From: Bifidobacterium simiiventris
Lineage (GTDB): Bacteria > Actinomycetota > Actinomycetes > Actinomycetales > Bifidobacteriaceae
Length of the DNA: 64,000 nt
NCBI RefSeq assembly: GCF_019331715.1
Contig: NZ_JAHBBG010000009.1
Location: 1-64,000, forward strand
Direction of reading: 5' to 3'
The position numbers were made by a program, and so were the translations under genes. The first letter of the stretch is position 1. Every line of letters starts with the position of its first letter. The notes under the pieces are model-generated. The model worked only from the letters and a program-made list of their open reading frames with translations, searched no databases and was not told where the DNA came from. Below are positions 24,179 to 31,492 of this stretch, one piece after another.

Positions 24179-24985
24179 TCATGCGCCGACGGCGGCACGC
24201 TGCTCAAGGGCGTCGACGTCCGTGAGCGCGCGGGCGGCCGCATCGCGTGCGGTCGACAGCAGCAGGTCCGGCTTGGCGAACACCAGCACCTGCCCTTCGA
24301 TGCCATAGGGCGAGAATCCCGTGAACTTGACGATCGGCACGGTTCCTTCCGTCGCCACGTCGACGGTGCCGCGCTTGACCGCCTCGACGATCCGCCGCTC
24401 GACATCCTTGACATCGCTGCCCGCCTTCGCCGTGAACGGCACCGTCACCAATCCTTCGTTCACCGGCGTCAGCTTCTCCAACGACGCCGTGTTGAGCACC
24501 GAATTCGGAATCACCATCTCGTTGCCGTTGCGCTCGCGCACCACGGTCTGCCGCCATGTGATGTCCTTGACCACGCCGGTCGTGCCGGCCACCGTCACTA
24601 GATCGCCCGGCTGGATCACCCGTCCGAGCATCAGTCCGAATCCCGAGATCACATTCGCCACCGTGTCCTTCAAACCCAGTGACACCGCGATGCCGCCGAC
24701 GCCGAGCGCCGTCATCAGCGTGGTCGGATCAATGCCGAACACCGGCTTCAATACGATCGTTGCGGCCACCACCCAGATCAGCACACGCACGATATTGATG
24801 AAAATCGACGCGCTCGGCATGTTCGTATGGTTCAGCACCTTGCGCAGCACCTTGCTGACCACCTTCACCACCACCCACGCCGCGGCGAGCACCACCACGA
24901 AGAAGATGATCTTGCCGGCGTTCGCCGCCAGCCACTTCATCATCAAGCTCATCATGTCCAGCCCCGCATCAGCCGTGTCGCTCAT
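24179..24985 (-). CDS. mscS: Small-conductance mechanosensitive channel MscS
   Basis: The 268-residue protein has three N-terminal hydrophobic helices (about residues 22-45, 58-80, 88-110) and the pore-lining helix with Gly/Ala pattern (GVGGIAVSLGLKDTVANVISG). A soluble beta-domain follows (GDLVTVAGTTGVVKDITWRQT and NGNEMVIPNSVL). MscS channels release solutes during osmotic downshock. I placed the start at 24985, where GGGAG is suitably spaced; a frame 15 codons longer exists. It is close in size to the E. coli protein (286). Confidence 0.93.
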   Translation of the reverse strand: MSDTADAGLDMMSLMMKWLAANAGKIIFFVVVLAAAWVVVKVVSKVLRKVLNHTNMPSASIFINIVRVLIWVVAATIVLKPVFGIDPTTLMTALGVGGIAVSLGLKDTVANVISGFGLMLGRVIQPGDLVTVAGTTGVVKDITWRQTVVRERNGNEMVIPNSVLNTASLEKLTPVNEGLVTVPFTAKAGSDVKDVERRIVEAVKRGTVDVATEGTVPIVKFTGFSPYGIEGQVLVFAKPDLLLSTARDAAARALTDVDALEQRAAVGA

Positions 24986-25073
24986 CGCACGCTCCCGTCC
25001 TGTCGGTTTCCATCGCATGTCCGCCTTCATCCTAGCCGGCCCATGCGGCGGAATCTGTGACTACCATGAAAGC

Positions 25074-26360
25074 ATGGGCAATATTCTCGATAATGCTCGC
25101 ACAAATTTCCGGGGATTCGGCGAGCTGCCGTTCAACGAGGTCGATTCGCTGGTGCTGTCCGAACTTGCGTACATCCATATGCCGGATTCGGTGCCGCGAT
25201 TCGGCGCGGCGAAAACCGTGGCGAGCGTGCCGTTGGGTACCGCGTTGCGTGCCGAGGATTACCCGACCATGTTCACGACCGGATCGGATTCGGTCAACGA
25301 ATACCGGCTCGGCCTGTTGCGTGCGGTATGCGAATCGCCGCGATACCGCGGCATCCGCGTGGGAGAGTATGCCGAACAGCTGGACGCCGGAGATCAGACG
25401 CAGTTCGCCGCGATGACGTTCGACCTGACCGACTGTGACGGTGTGGGCGGGGCGCTGCTGTACGTGGCATTCCGCGGCACGGACGGCACGTTGATCGGAT
25501 GGAAAGAGGATTTCAACATGGCCGTGCGATGCCCGGTGCCGGCGCAACGGTCGGCCGCCGAGTACCTGCGGTCGATTGCGGACCGGTCCGCAGGGGTGCC
25601 GGGGGCCGTGCCGGCGCGGCTGATGGTCGGCGGCCATTCCAAAGGCGGCAACATGGCCATCTACGCGGCCATGCGCATGGTTGATGATGCTGCGAATGAC
25701 AACGATACGTTTGCGCCGAAACGGAACGTGGCATTTCCTGATCATGCTTGTCATGGAGTCGATGATGGTGCCCGAGACGGCGATGACGTCCGTAAGAGCC
25801 GTAGTGATGCCGATGGAAGGATTGTCATGCCGCGCATCGCGCGCATCTTCAGCCACGACGGTCCGGGATTCGACGCGGCCATCACCGCGTCGCCCGCCTA
25901 TCGTGCCGTATTCGACCGCATCAGCAAAACCGTGCCGGAAGCATCGGTCATCGGTATGCTGCTCGATGACGGCGGTCTTGGACGTACCATCGTCAAGGCC
26001 GACGCGATCGGCATCCTGCAGCACATGGGCGGTAGCTGGCAGGTCGAAGACGGCCGGTTCGTCACCGCGTCCGAGCTGACCTCCGGCGCGCAGTTCGCGG
26101 ACCGCACGATCAGTACGTGGCTGGCCGGCGTCGACCAGCGGCAGCGCGAGGTCACCATCGATCAGGTGTACGACGTCGTCGCCGCTGCCGGATACACGAA
26201 CTTCGCCGATCTGGCAGCGAACTGGACCGACGCTCTGCCGAAGATCCTCATAGCCGCGACAAGCACCGACCGCAAGACCCGCGAGCTCATCACCTCGGTG
26301 CTCAAAGGGCTGCCATCCAGCGCCATGCGATCGCTGGTGCAGCATGACGCCCAGCGCTGA
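25074..26360 (+). CDS. DUF2974 (Mbeg1-like) lipase-fold protein, copy 1
   Basis: The 428-residue protein has an alpha/beta-hydrolase-like core with the nucleophile motif GGHSKGGN (Ser about 188) and a downstream FSHDGPGFD acid loop. Its N-terminus MGNILDNARTNFRGFGELPFN is nearly the same as that of the paralogue at 27944-29149 (MGNITDYARTETRGFATRPF). The Mbeg1-like family has unknown function. Compared with the paralogue this copy carries about 40 extra residues between the nucleophile and the acid loop (residues about 203-245; NDNDTFAPKRNV, VDDGARDGDD). DNA there is less G+C-rich, so the segment may be a recent insertion. The ATG at 25074 is chosen by alignment to the paralogue; the frame upstream overlaps mscS on the other strand. 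Confidence 0.82.
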   Translation: MGNILDNARTNFRGFGELPFNEVDSLVLSELAYIHMPDSVPRFGAAKTVASVPLGTALRAEDYPTMFTTGSDSVNEYRLGLLRAVCESPRYRGIRVGEYAEQLDAGDQTQFAAMTFDLTDCDGVGGALLYVAFRGTDGTLIGWKEDFNMAVRCPVPAQRSAAEYLRSIADRSAGVPGAVPARLMVGGHSKGGNMAIYAAMRMVDDAANDNDTFAPKRNVAFPDHACHGVDDGARDGDDVRKSRSDADGRIVMPRIARIFSHDGPGFDAAITASPAYRAVFDRISKTVPEASVIGMLLDDGGLGRTIVKADAIGILQHMGGSWQVEDGRFVTASELTSGAQFADRTISTWLAGVDQRQREVTIDQVYDVVAAAGYTNFADLAANWTDALPKILIAATSTDRKTRELITSVLKGLPSSAMRSLVQHDAQR

Positions 26361-26427
26361 CTGGACCTTCGGTCTTACGGGCGGAAACATATGCGCGCGG
26401 CACAGTTGTTCCTTCCCGGGCATGTTC

Positions 26428-26806
26428 CTCCCGGGCATACGGCCGGTTCCGCCTCCTCGAATGGCCGTATGCCCGGGAGATACGTGCGGGGTAATGCTGG
26501 TTGGGTGTGTTCTCGGACTGTGTTCCCGGGCTTACGGCCGGTTCCACCCCTTTCGGCGGCCGTATGCCCGGGGAGGAGTGTGCGCACTGTGGGTGTATGC
26601 CCGGGAGGGGTGCGCAGGATGCCCGCTGATTCTGTGTTTGTTCCCGGGCATACTGCCGGTTTTGGCGCTTTGAATGGCCGTATGCCCGGGAGGGGTGCGC
26701 GGGATGATGGCGGTTGAGGGTTCATTCCCGGGCTTACGGCCGGCTGAGGGTGCGGAACCGGCCGTAAGCCCGGCTGAGGGTGCGGAACCGGCCGTAAGCC
26801 CGGGAG
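26428..26806. repeat. Cluster of CCCGGGCATACGGCC palindromes
   Basis: Four long hairpins fill the gap between the DUF2974 gene and the TetR gene: 26428-26479, 26523-26574, 26641-26692 and 26725-26806. Each has arms like TCCCGGGCATACGGCCGG and its complement. A lone half-site lies at 26595-26610. The last unit holds a 31-base internal tandem duplication (GGCTGAGGGTGCGGAACCGG start). Units differ at one arm position (CATAC or CTTAC), with matching changes in only some partners. No gene is present in 26361-26827. Confidence 0.85.
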
Positions 26807-26827
26807 GGAATGACGGCTCGCCGGGCG

Positions 26828-27478
26828 TCAGGCGTCGGAACCGGCGGATGCGGACGGCAGGTTGTTGCGGAAGATACGGTGCCAGTAGCTGAGCAGGTCC
26901 GCGCGCGACAGCGACAGGCACATGCTCATCGCGAGCACGGCCACGTCCTCGTTGAGCAGGTCGCCGAGTTCCACGGTGTCGCGTAGATCGGGCCAGCGGC
27001 TGAGCACGGCGAGCATGCCGCCGACCGTGAAGTCGAGCATGAGATCGGTTTTCAGGTCGATGTGCTCGGGCAGTTGCAGGCTGTGGATGATGGTGAGCCG
27101 GCCGAAGTCGCGCAGCGAATCGACCAGTTCGGGCGAGCTGTGCGGGCCGGCGATGAGCGCGAGCCGGTCGAGGCGCTCGCGGTGTTCGGGCGACTGCATG
27201 AGGTTGGTCATGTTCTCGCGCCATGTCGCGTCCGGGTCGGAGTCGGGCGTGGGCAGGGCCGGCTTGGCTTCCTGCACGACGTGCATGATGGCCGAATCGG
27301 CGAGCTCGGGCAGGCTGCTGTAGTGGTAGTAGAACGAATTGCGGTTGACACCGGCCTCGTGGACGATGTCGGTGACGGTGATTTTGTGGTATTCGCGGTC
27401 TGCCAGGAGGTCCCAGAACGCGTTCTCCATGCGTTCCTTGGCGGGCAGGATTTCGGAATCGCGACGTGGGCGAGGCAT
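26828..27478 (-). CDS. TetR/AcrR family transcriptional regulator
   Basis: The 216-residue protein has an N-terminal helix-turn-helix (residues about 14-60; ITVTDIVHEAGVNRNSFYYHYSS) and an all-helical ligand domain. Such proteins repress efflux or metabolic genes until a small molecule binds. GGAGCCGCC precedes the ATG at 27478. Two adjacent 10-base palindromes TGTCTAGACA lie 66 bases upstream and are the probable autoregulatory operator. It stands between two paralogous DUF2974 genes, but the repeat clusters between them argue against a shared transcript. Its effector and other targets are unknown. Confidence 0.92.
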   Translation of the reverse strand: MPRPRRDSEILPAKERMENAFWDLLADREYHKITVTDIVHEAGVNRNSFYYHYSSLPELADSAIMHVVQEAKPALPTPDSDPDATWRENMTNLMQSPEHRERLDRLALIAGPHSSPELVDSLRDFGRLTIIHSLQLPEHIDLKTDLMLDFTVGGMLAVLSRWPDLRDTVELGDLLNEDVAVLAMSMCLSLSRADLLSYWHRIFRNNLPSASAGSDA

Positions 27479-27543
27479 GGCGGCTCCTTGGATGAGATGC
27501 GGCGCGGGCTGAGCTTGCCCGGCATGGTGATTATTGGCCGAAG

Positions 27544-27566
27544 TGTCTAGACAGTCTGTCTAGACA
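27544..27566. promoter_or_regulatory. Tandem palindromic operator for the TetR regulator
   Basis: TGTCTAGACA, itself a perfect palindrome, occurs at 27544-27553 and 27557-27566 with a 3-base spacer. Together they form a 23-base near-symmetric site. Related half-sites GTGTCTGACC and CGTGTCTATAG follow downstream to 27613. The site lies in the promoter region of the minus-strand TetR gene, so autorepression is likely. Confidence 0.7.
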
Positions 27567-27636
27567 AGGTGTCTGACCAGATATGATACACCGTTATTGG
27601 ACAACGTGTCTATAGTGATCGGCAGTGAGACCTATC

Positions 27637-27729
27637 TGTCATTTTGACCGAGCGGCAGCGAGCGGAGAAATCTTTCGAACGGACATCCATAAGATTTCTC
27701 GACTCGGCTTCGCCTCGCTCGAAATGACA
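27637..27729. repeat. TGTCATTTCGACCGAGCG palindrome
   Basis: Left arm TGTCATTTTGACCGAGCGG begins at 27637 and right arm ends CGCTCGAAATGACA at 27729, with inner AAATCTTT and AAGATTTCTC. A lone right-arm fragment (CGCTCGAAATGAC) follows at about 27769-27781. Same family as 13324-13417 and 45784-45873. The right arm is the copy most similar to the segment inside trmD. Confidence 0.85.
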
Positions 27730-27860
27730 AGGCGTGCGTTGCTTGGCTCAGACAGGGTGTGCTTCGCATCGCTCGAAATGACGCAATGACGTGTCGTGCC
27801 TCGATCGATACAGGCAGAGGTACCTAGTGGTTTCTCGGGTTTAACTGACGCATTGCTATT

Positions 27861-27912
27861 CTTGGCTCCCTCGGCTGAGGGAGCTGTCAGCTGTAGGCTG
27901 ACTGAGGGAGCG
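27861..27912. repeat. CTTGGCTCCCTC / GCTGACTGAGGGAG repeat element
   Basis: Two hairpins follow one another: GGCTCCCTC-GGCT-GAGGGAGCT, then GTCAGC-TGTAG-GCTGAC, ending TGAGGGAGCG. The same architecture with small changes is at 57910-57960, and its first half at 6663-6690. It lies just past the stop of the minus-strand DUF2974 gene. Confidence 0.75.
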
Positions 27913-27943
27913 TCAGATCCATCACATTAAATCCGACAAAATA

Positions 27944-29149
27944 CTAGCGCCGTGACACCTTGGTGTTGCGCGCCAGCGCGGCCTGCAACAGGATCATCAT
28001 CGCCTGTGTGATGTTGCGCCGATCCTCCGGGCTCAGGCCCACATACGCGCCGAGCATATCCGGGATCGCCTTCGCGCCGGCCGCCATCATCCCGCCGATG
28101 TTGTTCGCGCCGCTCGCCTCGAGCACCGCGAACAGCGCGTCCACCGCATGCTCGCGCTGCTCTTGGCTCAGCCCCGCCATCCAACGGTTCAGCGACTCGT
28201 TGAATAGTTTCGAGCTGTGCGCCAGATCCTCCACCTGCACGAACTCGCCGCCGCACATCTGCCATGAGAACGCGAAGTGCTGCATCACGCCCTCCACGTC
28301 CGACTTGACCACCGTGCACTTCTCCGGCGTCTCCAGGATCATGCCGATGATCGACGAATCCGGCACGATCTTGACGATCCGGTCCTTCACCGTGCCGTAT
28401 TCGTATCCGTGCACCACATCCGCCGGGAATCCCGGCCCGTCCAGCGAATAGATGCGCACGACCCGCTCGCGCACGTCGTCCGGCGCGTTCATCGCCGCGT
28501 ACACGGCCAGGTTGCCGCCCTTCGAGTGTCCGGTCAGGATGATCGGCCCGTCCCACAGTCCGGCGACCTGCCGCAGGTACTGCGCGGCCGACACCTGCGC
28601 CGGCACCGGATACTGGAAGGACATGTTGAAGTCCTCCTTCCAGCCGACCAGCGAGTCGTCGGTGCCGCGATACGAGACGACCAGCGTGCCGTCCGGCAGC
28701 CGGTACGTCAGCGCGGCGAACTGCGTCTGCCGGTCCGCGCTGAACTCCGCGGCGTATGCGCCCATGACGATGCCGGAAAACCGCGGATTGGCGGCGCATG
28801 TGCGATAGAAATCGTGCGTGAGCTGCGGGCTGACCAGTGCGATCGCGTTGACGTCGTGGTCGCTGACGACCTGGCCCTGATGCAGTTCGCGGTCGGCCTG
28901 TTCGATGGTCATGCCGTCGAACGGCGGATGGTTCAGGTGGTGCAGCGACGTGATCGGATGGCGGAAGGAGAACGATTGCAGGCGGTCGCGGAACGTGCCG
29001 TAGCGGTGCAACTCGTCGGCCAGGTGCGGCACGTCGTCCGGCACGTCGTCGTAGACAAGGATCGCCAGCGCGAGCGCGTCAGCCGCGCAGAACGGGCGCG
29101 TCGCGAAACCACGCGTCTCGGTGCGCGCGTAATCGGTGATGTTGCCCAT
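27944..29149 (-). CDS. DUF2974 (Mbeg1-like) lipase-fold protein, copy 2
   Basis: The 401-residue paralogue of the gene at 25074 has the nucleophile motif TGHSKGGNLAVYAAM (Ser about 207) and an acid loop SLDGPGFP. A shared block before it reads YRGTDDSLVGWKEDFNMSFQ, also present with changes in copy 1. These features suggest a serine hydrolase acting on lipids or esters, though the family is uncharacterised. GGAGG is seven bases before the ATG at 29149. No signal peptide or membrane helix is evident, so it is probably cytoplasmic. The two copies face each other across TetR and the repeat clusters, suggesting an old duplication. Confidence 0.85.
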   Translation of the reverse strand: MGNITDYARTETRGFATRPFCAADALALAILVYDDVPDDVPHLADELHRYGTFRDRLQSFSFRHPITSLHHLNHPPFDGMTIEQADRELHQGQVVSDHDVNAIALVSPQLTHDFYRTCAANPRFSGIVMGAYAAEFSADRQTQFAALTYRLPDGTLVVSYRGTDDSLVGWKEDFNMSFQYPVPAQVSAAQYLRQVAGLWDGPIILTGHSKGGNLAVYAAMNAPDDVRERVVRIYSLDGPGFPADVVHGYEYGTVKDRIVKIVPDSSIIGMILETPEKCTVVKSDVEGVMQHFAFSWQMCGGEFVQVEDLAHSSKLFNESLNRWMAGLSQEQREHAVDALFAVLEASGANNIGGMMAAGAKAIPDMLGAYVGLSPEDRRNITQAMMILLQAALARNTKVSRR

Positions 29150-29442
29150 CGCGCACCTCCTTCGCCACGGGCCGGTTCCGCTGTGTCTGCTGTGCGGGCC
29201 TCCTAGGAAAATCATAGTGAATGACGGTCTCGCTGCAGGCGAACCCGCGCGAAAATCGGCGGATTGATCCGACGAACCGCGTGAAATTGGAGTGTTGCGG
29301 CGCGGATGTGCCATGCCGGTGGTAGAAACGGAACCATACGCGGGAACGGCGCGGCATCGGGCTGTGGCCGTTGCCGGCGCATGGCTGGTATGACGGCACG
29401 TCGTTCCGCGAACGTTTGCGAGGCAGCACGAGGAGGTTGCAT

Positions 29443-30636
29443 ATGATCAACGAAGAATACAAGGCGATGCTCGGCGGCAAGTCCGTGATCCGAACCCTAA
29501 GCGAATACGCGACCGCCCGTGGCGCGGAAATCGGCTATGACAACGTATTCGACTACAGTCTCGGCAATCCGAGCGTGCCGTGCCCGCCTGACTTCACCAA
29601 GACGGTCATCGACATGTACAAGACCGCTGAACCGGTCAAACTGCACGGCTACAGCCCGTCGCTCGGCCTGCCATCGTTCCGCGCGGCCGTCGCCGACAAC
29701 CTCAACCGCCGATTCGGCACCGACTACACCGCCGACTACATCTTCCCGACCACGGGCGCTGCCGGCGCGCTCGCGCACGCCCTGCGCGCGGTGACCAAGC
29801 CCGGCGACGAGGTGATCACGTTCGCGCCGTACTTCCCCGAATATCAGCCGTACGTGAACGGCACCGGCGCGCACCTGACCGTCGTGCCGGCCGACACCGA
29901 GAACTTCCAGATCAACTTCGACGCGTTCGAGGCGGCGCTTGGCCCCCAGACTGCGGCCGTGCTCATCAACACACCGAACAACCCGTCCGGCGCGGTGTAC
30001 TCGGCCGCCACGCTCCAGCGCCTCGCCGACCTGCTGCGCGAACGCCAGGCCGAATACGGCCACGACATCTTCCTCATCAGCGACGAGCCGTACCGTGAGA
30101 TCGTGTTCGACGGCGGCGAGCAGCCGTATCCGGCGAAGTTCTACGACAACACGCTCACCTGCTACTCGTGGTCGAAGTCGATCTCGCTGCCGGGCGAGCG
30201 CATCGGCTACGTGGCCGTCAACCCTCGCGCCACCGACGCCGAGCTCATCGTGCCGATGTGCGGCCAGATCTCGCGCGGCACTGGCCACAACTGCCCGAGC
30301 TCGACCATGCAGCTCGCGGTGGAGAAGGTGCTCGACGAGACCTCGGACCTGAGCGTGTACGAGACGAACATGAACCTGCTGTACGACGCGCTCACCTCGA
30401 TCGGATTCGACGTGGTGCGCCCCGGCGGCACGTTCTACATCTTCCCGAAGGCGCTCGAGGAGGACGCGACCGCGTTCTGCATGAAGGCCAAGGAGTACGA
30501 CCTGATTCTCGTGCCGTCGGAGAGCTTCGGCGTGCCCGGCTACTTCCGTATGGCGTACTGCATCGACACGGAGAAGGTGAAGCGTTCGATCCTGGCGCTC
30601 GAACGGTTCGCACGCGAGGTGTACGGCAAGGCCTGA
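29443..30636 (+). CDS. Pyridoxal-phosphate aminotransferase (class I/II)
   Basis: The 397-residue fold-type I enzyme has the PLP lysine in CYSWSKSISLPGERIGY (about residue 244), the NTPNNPSG motif near residue 180, and ISDEPYREIVFDGG near residue 215 with the Asp and Tyr that hold PLP. The Arg near YFRMAY would bind the substrate carboxylate. The ATG at 29443 follows GAGGAGG; 24 extra codons upstream are not part of the family. It is unlike the aminotransferase at 5456 in sequence, so the two likely serve different amino acids. The four tRNA genes begin 132 bases downstream. Confidence 0.9.
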   Translation: MINEEYKAMLGGKSVIRTLSEYATARGAEIGYDNVFDYSLGNPSVPCPPDFTKTVIDMYKTAEPVKLHGYSPSLGLPSFRAAVADNLNRRFGTDYTADYIFPTTGAAGALAHALRAVTKPGDEVITFAPYFPEYQPYVNGTGAHLTVVPADTENFQINFDAFEAALGPQTAAVLINTPNNPSGAVYSAATLQRLADLLRERQAEYGHDIFLISDEPYREIVFDGGEQPYPAKFYDNTLTCYSWSKSISLPGERIGYVAVNPRATDAELIVPMCGQISRGTGHNCPSSTMQLAVEKVLDETSDLSVYETNMNLLYDALTSIGFDVVRPGGTFYIFPKALEEDATAFCMKAKEYDLILVPSESFGVPGYFRMAYCIDTEKVKRSILALERFAREVYGKA

Positions 30637-30709
30637 CGGCTTCGGGGTGCCGGGCATCGAGTGTGGCGTGCCACATGATGCCGCGGAATTCCGGGCGACA
30701 CGCCGGGAT

Positions 30710-30738
30710 TTGCGTCTGGCATCGGGTTCGTGTAGATT
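30710..30738 (+). promoter_or_regulatory. Promoter of the tRNA cluster
   Basis: TTGCGT (30710-30715) and TAGATT (30733-30738) are separated by 17 bases and lie 29 bases before tRNA-Gly. The same -35 hexamer TTGCGT with 17-base spacing is seen before rpmB. The four tRNA genes that follow are closely spaced and may share this promoter. Confidence 0.6.
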
Positions 30739-30767
30739 ATCCATCTGTTGCCTCACGGCGACAGATT

Positions 30768-30840
30768 GCGGACATAGCTTAGTTGGTAAAGCGCAACCTT
30801 GCCAAGGTTGAGACCGCGGGTTCGAGTCCCGTTGTCCGCT
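30768..30840 (+). tRNA. tRNA-Gly (GCC)
   Basis: A complete cloverleaf is visible: acceptor GCGGACA with TGTCCGC, D arm GCTTAGTTGGTAAAGC, anticodon arm CAACC-TTGCCAA-GGTTG, and T arm with TTCGAGT. The anticodon is GCC. The 3' CCA is not encoded. First of four tRNA genes. Confidence 0.95.
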
Positions 30841-30890
30841 CTAGTTTTTCGTGGTGTCGAAGCGATTCGGCGCTACGGGAGCGAAGACCC

Positions 30891-30962
30891 GGGCGGTTGG
30901 CGCAGAGGTAGCGCACTTCCCTGACACGGAAGGGGTCACAAGTTCGAATCTTGTATCGCCCA
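30891..30962 (+). tRNA. tRNA-Val (GAC)
   Basis: Acceptor GGGCGGT pairs with ATCGCCC, with one wobble. The anticodon arm is CTTCC-CTGACAC-GGAAG, giving anticodon GAC. The T loop is TTCGAAT. CCA is not encoded. Confidence 0.95.
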
Positions 30963-31022
30963 CGATTGATCGGCAGGAGACTGTTGACCGATTGGATCGG
31001 ACGCGAGTCTGGTCGTGCGACT

Positions 31023-31095
31023 GGGTGATTGGCGCAGCGGCTAGCGCACTTCCTTCACACGGAAGGGGTCGTAGGTTCGATTCCTACATCACCCA
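31023..31095 (+). tRNA. tRNA-Val (CAC)
   Basis: Acceptor GGGTGAT pairs with ATCACCC. The anticodon arm is CTTCC-TTCACAC-GGAAG, giving anticodon CAC. The T loop is TTCGATT. It closely resembles the preceding tRNA-Val in its anticodon stem. Confidence 0.95.
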
Positions 31096-31125
31096 CGATC
31101 TCGTGGTTTGCCGCGGGTGAATTTT

Positions 31126-31198
31126 GGGGCTATGGCGCAGCTGGTAGCGCATCTCCATGGCATGGAGAGGGTCAGGGGTTCGAATCCCCTTAGCTCCA
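31126..31198 (+). tRNA. tRNA-Ala (GGC)
   Basis: Acceptor GGGGCTA pairs with TAGCTCC (one G-T). The anticodon arm is TCTCC-ATGGCAT-GGAGA, giving anticodon GGC. The T loop is TTCGAAT. A hairpin follows six bases later. Confidence 0.95.
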
Positions 31199-31204
31199 CA
31201 GACA

Positions 31205-31230
31205 AAGGGCTTGCCTTCGGGCAGGCCCTT
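31205..31230 (+). terminator. Terminator of the tRNA cluster
   Basis: AAGGGCTTGCC (31205-31215) pairs with GGGCAGGCCCTT (31219-31230) with a small loop and one wobble, followed by CTTGCGTTTT. It lies directly after tRNA-Ala. Confidence 0.7.
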
Positions 31231-31290
31231 CTTGCGTTTTGCGGACATCTTCTGCGGATCCTGGCGGCAACCCGACACTTGAGGTGCCGG

Positions 31291-31468
31291 CAGCGTCCGT
31301 TTACTGCCAGAACGGGCAGACCCTAACGGGAAACGGACGCTGGGAGCCGCGGTGGCGTCCACTTTCCTCTAGAACGGGAAGGATCCTAGTGGGAAACGGA
31401 CGCGCACCATGCCGGCAGCGTCCGTTTACCGCGAGAACGGGGAGGGGTCCGGCGGAAAGCGGACGCTT
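31291..31468. repeat. Three GCGTCCGTTT palindromic units
   Basis: Units at 31291-31342, about 31354-31403 and 31416-31468 each begin GCGTCCGTTT or GCGTCCACTTT and end AAACGGACGC or AAGCGGACGC. Each has a conserved AGAACGGG in the left half of the loop. The spacing is about 62 bases. The cluster lies at the 3' end of the minus-strand acyl-CoA ligase gene, 25 bases from its stop. Confidence 0.85.
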
Positions 31469-31492
31469 GCTGATCGGCGCGCATCCGTCATC

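Noticed and set aside
22132-24414. A 760-residue minus-strand frame across nudC and ddl
   Set aside because: High G+C strands lack stops. Its residues are compositionally biased (Arg/Ala/Ser) with no domain, and two well-supported genes occupy the other strand.
24321-25073. Upstream extension of the DUF2974 frame over mscS
   Set aside because: It is Ser/Thr-rich antisense of the mscS gene. The paralogue begins at the equivalent of 25074.
26344-26892. Several Pro/Gly/Arg-rich frames in the palindrome array
   Set aside because: The periodic peptides (such as CPGRNA or RAYGR) come from the repeated DNA arms, not from a gene.
31084-31362. Minus-strand 92-residue frame containing CGAKGIRTPDPLHAMEMRYQL
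   Set aside because: It is antisense to tRNA-Ala. This peptide is a well-known false gene product that recurs in annotations because it is the reverse translation of tRNA sequence.
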